Part shown: in pieces, positions 1 to 8,862 of the stretch
Numbering within the stretch: position 1 is the first letter of the stretch
How the letters are laid out: each line of letters opens with the position of its first letter
Assembly (NCBI GenBank): GCA_026988155.1
Contig: JALSLW010000083.1
Span: forward strand, 82,508-146,507
Reading direction: 5' to 3'
Origin: Methylomonas sp.
Lineage (GTDB): Bacteria > Pseudomonadota > Gammaproteobacteria > Methylococcales > Methylomonadaceae
Length of the DNA stretch: 64,000 nt
Translations under genes and position numbers: made by a program
Notes under the pieces: model-generated
Told to the model about the DNA's origin: nothing
The model's input: the letters and a program-made list of their open reading frames with translations, nothing else
Databases searched by the model: none

Positions 1-75
1 AGTGTCACATTAGGCAGGAGCCGATTGTGACCTTTTTCAAAGGGGGAGGTCAAAAGCAGAATGTTTTCACCGTCC

Positions 76-3000
76 CTAAAGCCTCACTTCCTTATCGTTG
101 TTTTTTTGCCGAGTAAGCTCAAAAGCAAAGCCAACAATAAACATTAACAATAATGCTAAACAAATCCAATAAATAGTCATATCATCCTCCTCATTCATTT
201 GCTGGTCAGGCTGCTTTTCAAGCTTTACCCCTTCTACTTGGACAGTTTCCGCATTAGCCGTTGCCTCTGCTTGCTGTTGGGTGGGATTTGCCTGGCGCTC
301 ATTTAACTGCTGTAAAGCTGAAACATCAATGCCAAACCCCACTGCTTTAGTTTCCAGGAATTTTTTAAACTTTTCATTCGGCGTATACACATCCTGTTCT
401 TTAATAATTTCCATATATTTTTCAACTAATGCTTTAACCGTTTCATCCGAAGCATCCCAATAATCCTTACGAACCGCTTCCAACATACGCTCAGAAATTT
501 GGGCAATAGCGGCGGGCTGTACTTCTTTAAACCATTCATCCACCCCCAGTTCTAATTTATCCTCTACATAAATTTCAAACATTTCCTGCCACTGATCCGC
601 TCTAACTGCTTCAGGTGACATCACATTCCAGCCCCAAAAATTATTTACTACGTCTAAAATTTCCAACGCGCCAGAATAGCCCTCATCCATCATTTCTTTT
701 ACCCAATTAGGGTGGTAATAACGGGTGCGTAATTCCTTGGCGATAAATTCTGCAGCAGTTTCATTCTTAAAGTTTTTGGTATCACGTAAATTAGCGATAT
801 ACAGCTCAGGCGTTTTACCATCTAAATACCTTACGGCTTGCCCAATACCGCCTAAATATTCAAAAGGATGATCTATGGATAAAATACCATGCAAGTTTGA
901 GCTTCTGGATAAAACCGCCGCTTTAGTGCCTTTTAGGTTTTCTGCAAACAGGTCAAAGTTTTTCAGTTTTACATTGCGAGTGCCTTCTTCTGTTCCAAAT
1001 AAATGCCCCATTCTTGATAAATAGGTTTTAACCATGGACTCATCATTATCCCAAGTATCACTTGCCAGTGTGGCATCGGGTAAATTAGTGCCATAGACAC
1101 CACTTTCATTAGCAAAAAAACGAACTCTGGAATATTTATCGGCATCTTCTTCCGACAAGCCTTTTGCTATCATTCCCTGTTTCAACTGTTCCGTATGTTC
1201 ATTGACAAAATTTTGTGGTTCTTTTAATTTTGCTACTTTAACAATAGCTTGAGACAGCCTGTCCATTACCCCTGGTAAATTATCACGATATAGTCCTGTA
1301 GCAGATAACACCACATCAATCCGTGGCCTTTTTAATTCATCCATCGGTATGATTTCCACGTCTTTTACTTGGTCACGTTCATTCCAGACAGGGCGAACAC
1401 CAATGGTGTATAAAACCTCAGCTTCCAGTACCCCAAAGTGCTTTAAAGTTTCAGTAGACCACATGGAAAAAGCCAGTTTATCGGGGTACATGCCATGTTT
1501 GGCTTTGTAGCTTTCAATCAAATCGGTTGCTAAAACTTTTCCCGCTTCCCAAGCCGCTTTCGTCGGTATTTTTGTGGGATCAAAGCCATAAATATTTTTT
1601 CCTGTCGGAACAGCTTCAGGATTACGAATAGGGTCATTACCAGTACCCGTTGGAATATGTTTAGCGGCTAAGCCGTCCAATAAATGCTCAATTTCTTTTT
1701 CAGCCAAAAAATTATCATAATGAACCTGTGCCTGTTTTAAATAAACTTGCACTTTGGCAGAAAAAGAATCTAGCGGTTTTTTATTAACCAGAAAGTCTTT
1801 TAAGTGATTAAACGACTTAGTTTTATAAATTTGCTGATACTCTTGGGCTAAAACATGAGATGGCTCTACCCCGTCAGCAGCTTGAATATAATCCTTATCC
1901 AACATTTGAAAAACAGTTAACAGCAGATGATCTGTTTCTGCAATACTGCCAAAATGATGCAAGCCCATTGGTTGCGCAGTGGCTGCTAATTCCAGCAAAT
2001 AATCATGCAATTTTTTATTAAAACTGTCGAAATCCTGCCAGATTTGTTCTTCTGTCAGACTCATATCCTTATGAAAATCTAAAGCAACCACTTGAGCAAC
2101 CATCGACTTCTTGGTTTCTTCTTTAACCCGCCCCTCGTCCAGCTCACCAATCTGATGCATTTTTTCATGGATTTCTACCAAATCACCATACAAGCCAGCA
2201 GGTGCAAACGGCGGTGTATTATGAGAAATAACCACGGCTTGTCCTCGGCGTTTAGCGATTAATGCCTCTCCCGTATTGGCTACACTATATGGATAAACAA
2301 CGGGCACACTACCAATAGTCGAGTAGGAATCATCATAAGCCCATAAGCCACGTTCTTTACCTGCCAGCCATTCTTGCGTACCGTGAGTACCGACATGAAC
2401 GATAGCATCCGCTTTAAAACCGTCTACAATATAATGATAAACTGCGCGGTAGGCATGATGCAGCGGTACTTTTTTATCGTGAGAAATATCTTTTTCCCTA
2501 TCTCTTCGCGAACCTCTATTGGGCTGAGGCATAACAATGATATTGCCTAATTTTAATCTAGGGATAATAAAATACCATTGCCCATCATCCTTAATGGTTA
2601 AATAATTATCCTCAGGGTCCCCCCAAGTCTCTTGTATCCAGTCTTGTTGTGATTGTGGAAAGGTCGTTAACCATTGTTTGTAATCAGCAACAGGAATTTT
2701 TTCAGCTAAATCTTCTTTTAATAAGTCGCGTAATGCCTGGTCATTATCTACTCGGTAATACGGTTTAATAAGTTTTTTAATCTGTTTAATCAAGGTGTCT
2801 GGGTCTGTGTACGGCACGGTGTAGCCCGCTTTTTTCATTTCGATAAAAATATCAGCCAAACTCTCGGGAATATTTAAAAAAGAGGCACTGAAATTCTCTT
2901 CGCCATCTGGCGAATTCCAGGTAACAAAGGTAACTTTTTTATCCTTATTATCCATTTTTCTAAGTTTTGCATAATTTAATGCGCGTCCCAGCATTAAATC

Positions 3001-4086
3001 CATTTGCTCAGGTACCGCGACATATTTTTCATCTACTTTACGTTTTACTGCCACAATATTAGGGGTAATGCGCCCCGCTATTTCTGGCAAGGCAATAAAG
3101 GTAGGCGAGAATACAAAGGACATGCCTTGGTCGTCCTTTAAATAATCATCATAATCACCCGAACGATATAGCATAGCTTGCATAACGGGAATGCCCAGTT
3201 TAGTCATCCATGTTTTCTGAGTTGCAACTGAGGTGTACATCCCTGCAAAATTAATCATTACATCAATAAATAGCTCTTTTTCTTCAACCTGATCTGTATG
3301 GCTGTGATTATGCCCTTGATGACCGGAATGGTATAAAAGTGCATTATTTTTTTCAGCATCATTAGGATCATAAAAGGCAATAGGTAATGCCCCTGCTTTT
3401 TCAATACGGCGAATTAAGTCATCTAAATGCTCAGTCATATCATCGGCAATGCGTAACTGATGAAACCCGACGCCAATTACAGGAATATCCTTGGCTGGCT
3501 TTTTCCAGGCTAAATAGTCTTCCAAAGTAGCAAAAACCATTTGTGGATAATCAGGGTGATAAATTCCATTTTCAGGGAAAATAATGGGTGGCAGAGCGGC
3601 TTTATCAGAGACTTTAAAAATAGCCTGGTTTAAATAGTCAAACAGACGATTAAAATTTTCTTGTCCGCCATTATCGTAATAATCAAAAACCGTTTGTGCC
3701 TGTTTTGGTGATAAACCTTTAGTCAGTGGACGCTGTTTGTACCACAAGCCAGGAAATACTTTGCCTTTATGCTGCATAATCGCGCCACGGTATTGATTTA
3801 CCATTTGTACAAATTGCCCCATATACACATAGTCAAACATCACCATATCGTGTTTTTGCATTTCCTTGGCAATGCTCTCTTTATCCTGCCCCATAATAAA
3901 CATCGGTTTTAGGTTTATTTGGTGTTTTCTAGCGATTGACTGCAACAACCTGGCTTTAGCTGGTTCTGACGGTGCATTAGCCATCCATAAAATAGAGGGT
4001 TGATTCATACCCTGTGCGAGTCCAACGGACGCAAAGTATAAAATCAAAAAAATGCTTCTACGGTTAATAATCCGCAATAAATTCAT
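76..4086 (-). CDS. CobN/magnesium-chelatase H-like protein, secreted and membrane-anchored
   Basis: A 1336-residue protein of the CobN/BchH large-subunit chelatase family. These proteins insert or remove a metal in tetrapyrroles. The conserved core is visible around residue 565 (HVGTHGTQEWLAGK) and continues to about 1250. Unlike the cytosolic CobN of cobalamin synthesis, it begins with a signal-peptide-like segment (basic residues, then IFLILYFASVGLAQG) and ends with a transmembrane helix (about 1303-1322) and a short charged tail. That predicts a periplasmic catalytic domain anchored at its C-terminus. No CobS or CobT partner is nearby. The neighbours are an ECF sigma/anti-sigma pair, and a TonB receptor block lies 3-7 kb away, so a role in scavenging metal-tetrapyrrole (haem or corrinoid) fits better than cobalamin synthesis. 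HmuS of Bacteroidetes haem operons is a related family member. Family assignment is firm; substrate is inference. Confidence 0.85.
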   Translation of the reverse strand: MNLLRIINRRSIFLILYFASVGLAQGMNQPSILWMANAPSEPAKARLLQSIARKHQINLKPMFIMGQDKESIAKEMQKHDMVMFDYVYMGQFVQMVNQYRGAIMQHKGKVFPGLWYKQRPLTKGLSPKQAQTVFDYYDNGGQENFNRLFDYLNQAIFKVSDKAALPPIIFPENGIYHPDYPQMVFATLEDYLAWKKPAKDIPVIGVGFHQLRIADDMTEHLDDLIRRIEKAGALPIAFYDPNDAEKNNALLYHSGHQGHNHSHTDQVEEKELFIDVMINFAGMYTSVATQKTWMTKLGIPVMQAMLYRSGDYDDYLKDDQGMSFVFSPTFIALPEIAGRITPNIVAVKRKVDEKYVAVPEQMDLMLGRALNYAKLRKMDNKDKKVTFVTWNSPDGEENFSASFLNIPESLADIFIEMKKAGYTVPYTDPDTLIKQIKKLIKPYYRVDNDQALRDLLKEDLAEKIPVADYKQWLTTFPQSQQDWIQETWGDPEDNYLTIKDDGQWYFIIPRLKLGNIIVMPQPNRGSRRDREKDISHDKKVPLHHAYRAVYHYIVDGFKADAIVHVGTHGTQEWLAGKERGLWAYDDSYSTIGSVPVVYPYSVANTGEALIAKRRGQAVVISHNTPPFAPAGLYGDLVEIHEKMHQIGELDEGRVKEETKKSMVAQVVALDFHKDMSLTEEQIWQDFDSFNKKLHDYLLELAATAQPMGLHHFGSIAETDHLLLTVFQMLDKDYIQAADGVEPSHVLAQEYQQIYKTKSFNHLKDFLVNKKPLDSFSAKVQVYLKQAQVHYDNFLAEKEIEHLLDGLAAKHIPTGTGNDPIRNPEAVPTGKNIYGFDPTKIPTKAAWEAGKVLATDLIESYKAKHGMYPDKLAFSMWSTETLKHFGVLEAEVLYTIGVRPVWNERDQVKDVEIIPMDELKRPRIDVVLSATGLYRDNLPGVMDRLSQAIVKVAKLKEPQNFVNEHTEQLKQGMIAKGLSEEDADKYSRVRFFANESGVYGTNLPDATLASDTWDNDESMVKTYLSRMGHLFGTEEGTRNVKLKNFDLFAENLKGTKAAVLSRSSNLHGILSIDHPFEYLGGIGQAVRYLDGKTPELYIANLRDTKNFKNETAAEFIAKELRTRYYHPNWVKEMMDEGYSGALEILDVVNNFWGWNVMSPEAVRADQWQEMFEIYVEDKLELGVDEWFKEVQPAAIAQISERMLEAVRKDYWDASDETVKALVEKYMEIIKEQDVYTPNEKFKKFLETKAVGFGIDVSALQQLNERQANPTQQQAEATANAETVQVEGVKLEKQPDQQMNEEDDMTIYWICLALLLMFIVGFAFELTRQKNNDKEVRL

Positions 4087-4210
4087 GGTCGTATTACCTG
4101 GTAAAAAAGGGAGGGGATGTTTAATAAAACAGTTATCCCCGAAGTCTCTTATCGGGAATACACATCAATGGAGGCATTGTTTTGCTTATCAAACCAACGC
4201 AGCCAAACCT

Positions 4211-4750
4211 CTAGTAGTCATCATCCAAAACCTGAGGTTCTAAAAACACCAGCATATCTAACATTTGATCATCAATGACTTCCCGCTCTGAAAAAGTAAA
4301 GTCATCCACGTATAACGCCATATATTCTGATAGAGAAAGCTGATCTATTTCATTTTTAATAGAATTTGGCCGTATAGTGCCTGATAATCCGATCACCACC
4401 AGAACAGCACTTGCAACAAGTGCGATTGATACTGGGATCGTTAGAATTTGTCTGTACCCATCATTTATAAAGTGCATAGAAAGTGGGCTTAACTTTTGCC
4501 TTTGCTGGGGCAAACTGGCTATAATTTTTTCTGAACATAGCTGGTCCAGCTGCCAGTCCGTGGCTTCTTCTCCAAGCTGATCAGAAAATTGCATGTATTT
4601 ATCTAAAGCCAGTGCTTCTTTTTGCAAATCGGATAAACTTTTAGAGTCTGGCAATAATTGCAATACAGCCTGGCGTTCCCGTTCGGGCCATGCCTGCGGA
4701 TAGCCGCCATAACATAAAATAATTGCTTTTGCCCTATCAAGAGATATCAT
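4211..4750 (-). CDS. Probable anti-sigma factor (single transmembrane segment)
   Basis: About 179 residues from the ATG at 4750, which overlaps the last codons of the sigma-factor gene by 14 bp and implies translational coupling. It has a cytoplasmic N-terminal region of about 100 residues, one hydrophobic helix (ILTIPVSIALVASAVLVVIG) and a short acidic C-terminal tail. This is the layout of a membrane anti-sigma factor that sequesters its cognate ECF sigma. No zinc-binding HxxxCxxC motif is visible, so it is not of the ZAS type. No named family was recognised; function is inferred mainly from position and topology. Confidence 0.65.
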   Translation of the reverse strand: MISLDRAKAIILCYGGYPQAWPERERQAVLQLLPDSKSLSDLQKEALALDKYMQFSDQLGEEATDWQLDQLCSEKIIASLPQQRQKLSPLSMHFINDGYRQILTIPVSIALVASAVLVVIGLSGTIRPNSIKNEIDQLSLSEYMALYVDDFTFSEREVIDDQMLDMLVFLEPQVLDDDY

Positions 4751-5336
4751 TGATAACACCTGTTTCAAAATCATTCTGCTGCTGTTCTATTTGACTATAC
4801 ATTTTTTTTAATTTTCGCCGGCCTCTCGCTAATAATGATTCCAGAGCATCTAAACTTATCCCCATAATAGCCGCGGCCTCACCATTGCTAAAGCCCTTAA
4901 TTGCACAAAGTGCAATTGCCGTTTTTTGCCTTTCGGGCAAAGCGGCTAACGCTATTTTCTGTACTGCCAGACGATCCTCCGTATCCATCAATTTTTCAAT
5001 AAAAGCACTTTCATCAACAATATTTTCATCACAATCCGGATTATATTCAACTCTCTGTTTTCGCAGCTGATCTATGCTTTGGTTGTAGGCAACCCTATAA
5101 AGCCATGCTTTGACTGATGCACCTTTATCTTGCCAGACAGGCGCCTTGCACCATAAGCGAATAAAGGTTTCCTGAGCAATATCTTCTGCATCGCTTCTCT
5201 GTGGAAAATAGCGCATAGCAAAGAGAATGATTGCGCCGAGGTGTCTTTCCATTAATTGTGAAAAAGCTATTTTGTCGGCTTGAGCAATTAGTTTTAGCAG
5301 TTCCTTATCGTCTTTTTGATTCTGCCGTTTATTCAT
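4737..5336 (-). CDS. ECF-family RNA polymerase sigma factor
   Basis: A 199-residue sigma-70 ECF protein. Region 2 carries the -10 recognition helix (DAEDIAQETFIRLWCK, then AWLYRVAYNQSIDQLRKQR). Region 4 carries a helix-turn-helix (LPERQKTAIALCAIKGFSNGEAAAIMGIS, then ALESLLARGRRKLKK). The ATG at 5336, after AGGGAC, is preferred over an upstream in-frame TTG at 5369. It is transcribed with the anti-sigma gene. The anti-sigma lacks a FecR-like domain, so this is probably not an iron-starvation FecI/FecR pair. The EF-hand gene upstream and the CobN-like gene downstream are plausible targets. Confidence 0.88.
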   Translation of the reverse strand: MNKRQNQKDDKELLKLIAQADKIAFSQLMERHLGAIILFAMRYFPQRSDAEDIAQETFIRLWCKAPVWQDKGASVKAWLYRVAYNQSIDQLRKQRVEYNPDCDENIVDESAFIEKLMDTEDRLAVQKIALAALPERQKTAIALCAIKGFSNGEAAAIMGISLDALESLLARGRRKLKKMYSQIEQQQNDFETGVINDIS

Positions 5337-5401
5337 TTGTCCCTGTTCTCTTGGTTTACTATTAACCAAAGCCTTAGCGTAAGCTGGCTATCGTTAATAA
5401 A

Positions 5402-5428
5402 GGCGGATTACGCTAACGCTTATCCGCC
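5402..5428. repeat. REP-like palindrome upstream of the sigma factor gene
   Basis: GGCGGATTA and TATCCGCC flank a 10-base centre (CGCTAACGCT), giving an imperfect 27-base palindrome between the EF-hand gene and the sigma gene. Palindromes of this shape are typical of REP elements. Only one copy of this type was seen in the window. Confidence 0.55.
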
Positions 5429-5448
5429 CTACAAAAGGCAAAATATGT

Positions 5449-6057
5449 TTAGTCCTTTCTGCGCATCTGACTCATTGCCTGAATTTCATCCTGAGTAATC
5501 ACCTGATCTCCATTGCTGTCCAGTTTTTTAAACATTCTTTCCGAAGAAGCCTTGCTTTCCTTGATAGTGATCACGCCATCACCATTGGTATCAATTTTAG
5601 GGAAATAATGGCTGGACTTTTTAAACCGTGATTTTTTCCCCTTGCGCAATTCTTCCTCAGATAAAAATCCATTATTGTCTTTGTCCAATCTGGCAAACTT
5701 CTTTTCAGCTTTTTTCAGTTTTGCATCCAAATATTCCTGCTTACTCACCAAGCCATCATTATCAGCATCCATTTTTGCTTTATAGCTTTTAGCTTTATTC
5801 CTTTTCTTGGCATTGCTCTCAAACTCTTCCTTTGATACAACGCCATTATTATCGGCATCCATTTTTTCAAAGCGCTGAGCCATTGAAACATCAAATTCTT
5901 CTTTAGTAACTTGATTATCACCATTAATATCAAATTTATTGATAAATTTACTTAAATGTCTGCCTTGTCCTTTTTGCTGAGGCGCAGCTGTAGTGGCAGA
6001 GCTGAAAACAGTGGCTGATAAAAGTGCGATAGCACATACGGTTAATTGTTTTTTCAT
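5449..6057 (-). CDS. Secreted EF-hand calcium-binding protein with six loops
   Basis: About 202 residues from the ATG at 6057, preceded by AAGGG. A signal peptide (MKKQLTVCAIALLSATVFSSATTAA) leads into six canonical or near-canonical EF-hand loops: DINGDNQVTKEEF, DADNNGVVSKEEF, DADNDGLVSKQEY, DKDNNGFLSEEEL, DTNGDGVITIKES and DSNGDQVITQDEI. The linkers are rich in lysine. It should be a periplasmic calcium (or other divalent cation) binder. It lies just upstream of the ECF sigma/anti-sigma pair on the same strand, so it may sense or buffer the signal for that switch, or be its target. The role is inference. Confidence 0.85.
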   Translation of the reverse strand: MKKQLTVCAIALLSATVFSSATTAAPQQKGQGRHLSKFINKFDINGDNQVTKEEFDVSMAQRFEKMDADNNGVVSKEEFESNAKKRNKAKSYKAKMDADNDGLVSKQEYLDAKLKKAEKKFARLDKDNNGFLSEEELRKGKKSRFKKSSHYFPKIDTNGDGVITIKESKASSERMFKKLDSNGDQVITQDEIQAMSQMRRKD

Positions 6058-6115
6058 AATATTACCCTTAATTATTTTCGAATTAAAATACCTATCGCCT
6101 ATTAAACGCATTCAA

Positions 6116-6146
6116 TAAAAAAAACCGTCCTTAACCGGGGATTAAA
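6116..6146 (-). terminator. Weak intrinsic terminator candidate
   Basis: On the minus strand a short CCG/CGG hairpin is followed by eight T residues, just downstream of the TonB-domain lipoprotein gene. The stem is short, so the call rests mainly on the T run and position. Confidence 0.35.
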
Positions 6147-6180
6147 TTACTTTCGGCAGTTTGGCGAAGAATTTTCTGGC

Positions 6181-7233
6181 TTAGGGATCAGGCTTAAAAT
6201 TGAGTGGAATTTCTACAGTCACAATATCTTTAAAGTAACCTTTTGGAGGGTTAGGAAATGGCGAGGCTGCTTTAATGCTTCTAACGCTTTGGGTATTGAA
6301 AATTTCATATTGAGACGGTTCCACTACTTTAATGCCTTCAGCATCTCCAGAAGGCAAAATTTTAAACTGTACGATAACTCGGCCTTTCAATTGCTGTTCT
6401 TTGGCACTTTCAGGGTATTCCATAAAAAAACCTATTTTACGATATACCATTTTATAGTAGCTATCGGGCATAGTCTTTTCAACTTTGGGTGAGTCGATAA
6501 AGGGATAAAAAGCAATCTCAATAGCTTCTGCAATATGTTCTTTTGGCGTTTCATCAAAATGCTTTGCATTTCTGGAATAGACACTTCCTGTTACAGTATT
6601 TTTAGTTTTAAAATCTATGCCTCCCACGCCTCTAAAAACAGGTTCAGAGGAATCATCTGCAATAACTGATATATCAAGAGACATGGCTATATGCGTCATC
6701 CATCTATTGTTTCGTCGTCCATAGCTAGAATCAACAGTTCTGCTTACACCATTCCATACTGCTTTATTTAGTGATTTTTTACTTAGCCTAATCGGACGAT
6801 ACTGGACATTTGGAACAACTGCTACTGAAAAGCCAGATATTTCTTTTAAATCGGCAATTGTCTTTTGGATAGCTTCTTTTATACGGGAGCGAACAGCTTC
6901 CCCCGTTTCCGAGTCAAAAAAACCGCCTATCTGCTGTTTATTTCTATTCCATAATTCTTCAGCCTGATTCGAAGTAAAAACATCAAAACCCTGTTTCTGC
7001 AGATATGTCTTTATGGCTAAATCCAAAGAGCTATATGTTTCATTATCATAAGTGTTTTTCGGATTAAAAAGCTGTGTAGGCACTAAAATAACTTTTTTAG
7101 TGTTAGATAGCTGCTGATATTTTTCCGCATCAAATTGATAAGGAAAAAACTTTTTATCTGCTGACTGGCAGCCAATAATGGAAAGCGTGCCGAGCAGCAT
7201 GATCAGTCTATAAATAAAAATTCTGATATTCAT
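6181..7233 (-). CDS. Lipoprotein with a C-terminal TonB-like domain
   Basis: A 350-residue protein with a lipoprotein signal peptide (lipobox IIGC, modified Cys near residue 22). A central region of about 210 residues was not recognised. The C-terminal domain of about 90 residues looks like the TonB C-terminal fold: YPESAKEQQLKGRVIVQFKILPSGDAEGIKVVEPS, then AASPFPNPP. Classical TonB has an inner-membrane helix and a Pro-rich linker; neither is present. The lipid anchor could be in the inner or outer membrane. It lies upstream of the EF-hand/sigma block and beside the PepSY and TonB-receptor genes, so a link to metal uptake is likely, but energy transduction is unproven. Confidence 0.75.
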   Translation of the reverse strand: MNIRIFIYRLIMLLGTLSIIGCQSADKKFFPYQFDAEKYQQLSNTKKVILVPTQLFNPKNTYDNETYSSLDLAIKTYLQKQGFDVFTSNQAEELWNRNKQQIGGFFDSETGEAVRSRIKEAIQKTIADLKEISGFSVAVVPNVQYRPIRLSKKSLNKAVWNGVSRTVDSSYGRRNNRWMTHIAMSLDISVIADDSSEPVFRGVGGIDFKTKNTVTGSVYSRNAKHFDETPKEHIAEAIEIAFYPFIDSPKVEKTMPDSYYKMVYRKIGFFMEYPESAKEQQLKGRVIVQFKILPSGDAEGIKVVEPSQYEIFNTQSVRSIKAASPFPNPPKGYFKDIVTVEIPLNFKPDP

Positions 7234-7402
7234 AATTAAAAGTGTGGATAAGTTATATTAGATAAACACCGGTAAAGCTATAAACGCAGGAAACCTAAAC
7301 AAGGGTTAACAATTGCGCTCAAAATATAGCTGATGAGCAAAAGCTTTGCTCACCTGGCTTAAACATCCTGGGTACACAGCTCTAGAGCTTTAACTCTTGC
7401 GA

Positions 7403-8773
7403 CTATACCTTAAAAGCAGTATATCTGCTATAAACCCAATCGCCCATAATAAATACAATTAATGATGCTCCGAGTAATGGCATAAACAATGAAAAACCTA
7501 TGGCAGTACCAATAACCCAGCGGGGCTGCTTATATTCCTTAGGATATTTGGGTGCACCAAGCTTGCCTTTTGGCCGTCTTTGCAGCCATAGAACCACCCC
7601 TGAAATGGCCATAAAGATAAGCACCAGCGTTGTAATCAATACCAGCACCAGGTTCCAGACGCCGAAATATTCGCCACGATGCAGCTTAATTCCATAGCTA
7701 ACTGATTTTGCCAGCAAAGGTACTTTATCCCAGTCGCTGCTTGCCAAAACTTTGCCCGTATATTGGTCAAAATGCATTGACGGCCTCTCAGCAGGATCAT
7801 CAGAGTTTCTTTGAATAGCATAGGTATCACGTATATCCCTTGGGATTTTTACATTCAATTCACCTTGATAGCCTCTGCTTTTAGCCTCAGCAATCACCTG
7901 GTCAATTGAGATTTTTTCAGCACCCATAAAATATTTTGAATGCAACTCCCTTGAATGGAACCCAGCCGGTGCAGACATTTTTAAATTACGCTGAATAGTA
8001 TGAAAAGCATCACCCCATACATCCGTCCAGGGTAAACCGCTGATTACCAGAAAAATAATAAAAAAGGAAAAATAAAAGGCGGGAACAGCATGTAAATCTC
8101 GCCAAAACAGACGTTTATTGGTCTTTAGACGAGGGATTAAAGTGCCCATTACTCCCGTTTTTCCTCTGGGCCACCACATTATCAGTCCTGTAGTCATTAG
8201 CATCATCACCCAGCAGGAGGTTAATTCAACAAATTTAGTACCTATTTTCCCTGTCAGCAAGTTACCATGCAGATCTTTCATAAAGGCCATTAATCTATCA
8301 CTGCTTTTCATGGTACCTAGAATATCGCCTGTGTATGGGTTAATAAACACGCTGGTTCTTTCTCTGTTCATTACCATCCGAACTTTTTCAGGCCCGTCAC
8401 CCGCCCATTCCATACTAGTCTTAACGGGCTTATGCTGATGCTTTTCCCTAAAAATAACTTCAGTACTGCGCTCCGCTTCTGGGTAGCTTTTAAAGCTTGC
8501 TGCTCTTAAGTCAGGGACGGCCAATCTTGCTTTTTCCAGTAATGCCGAGGCAGGCAAAATAGTTTTCCCTGGAGTAACGAAGAGTAAATCCTGATACATA
8601 AAGTCTTCATATTCATCTTCAAACAGATAAATACAGCCGCTAATGCTAATCACGATAATCAGGGGAATAAAAAGCAGGCCACAGAAAAAATGCCAGCGGA
8701 TGATTAATTGATAAAACTTACGGCTGGCTGCGCGTTTTGCAATGGTAGGATTTTGTCCGGCTGTTTCTGACAT
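7403..8773 (-). CDS. PepSY-associated membrane protein, probable siderophore or metal-chelate reductase
   Basis: A 456-residue PepSY-TM family protein. The first transmembrane helix (RWHFFCGLLFIPLIIVISISGCIYL) carries a conserved His. More helices follow near residues 185, 235, 375 and 425, with periplasmic PepSY segments between them. A short Cys-poor tail follows the last helix. Members encoded beside TonB-dependent receptors often act in reductive iron release from siderophores. The gene is on the same strand as, and 90 bp downstream of, the TonB receptor gene, so the two probably form one operon. Family is clear; the reduced substrate is not. Confidence 0.85.
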   Translation of the reverse strand: MSETAGQNPTIAKRAASRKFYQLIIRWHFFCGLLFIPLIIVISISGCIYLFEDEYEDFMYQDLLFVTPGKTILPASALLEKARLAVPDLRAASFKSYPEAERSTEVIFREKHQHKPVKTSMEWAGDGPEKVRMVMNRERTSVFINPYTGDILGTMKSSDRLMAFMKDLHGNLLTGKIGTKFVELTSCWVMMLMTTGLIMWWPRGKTGVMGTLIPRLKTNKRLFWRDLHAVPAFYFSFFIIFLVISGLPWTDVWGDAFHTIQRNLKMSAPAGFHSRELHSKYFMGAEKISIDQVIAEAKSRGYQGELNVKIPRDIRDTYAIQRNSDDPAERPSMHFDQYTGKVLASSDWDKVPLLAKSVSYGIKLHRGEYFGVWNLVLVLITTLVLIFMAISGVVLWLQRRPKGKLGAPKYPKEYKQPRWVIGTAIGFSLFMPLLGASLIVFIMGDWVYSRYTAFKV

Positions 8774-8862
8774 ACTATAACCTTTATTAATTTGCTTTCT
8801 TTACAACTGGAAAAGGGCTGCTGGTTAGGCAACCCTGTTCAGTTCATTTAATTGGCAATTGC

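Noticed and set aside
1..75. Hairpin GTCACA/TGTGAC at the left edge as a terminator or riboswitch
   Set aside because: The stem is six base pairs with no T run, and the next gene lies outside the window, so no role can be assigned.
7334..7352. TGAGCAAA/TTTGCTCA hairpin and the AGCTCTAGAGCT palindrome downstream of the PepSY gene as a terminator
   Set aside because: There is no T run after either, so only a weak 3' hairpin can be claimed.
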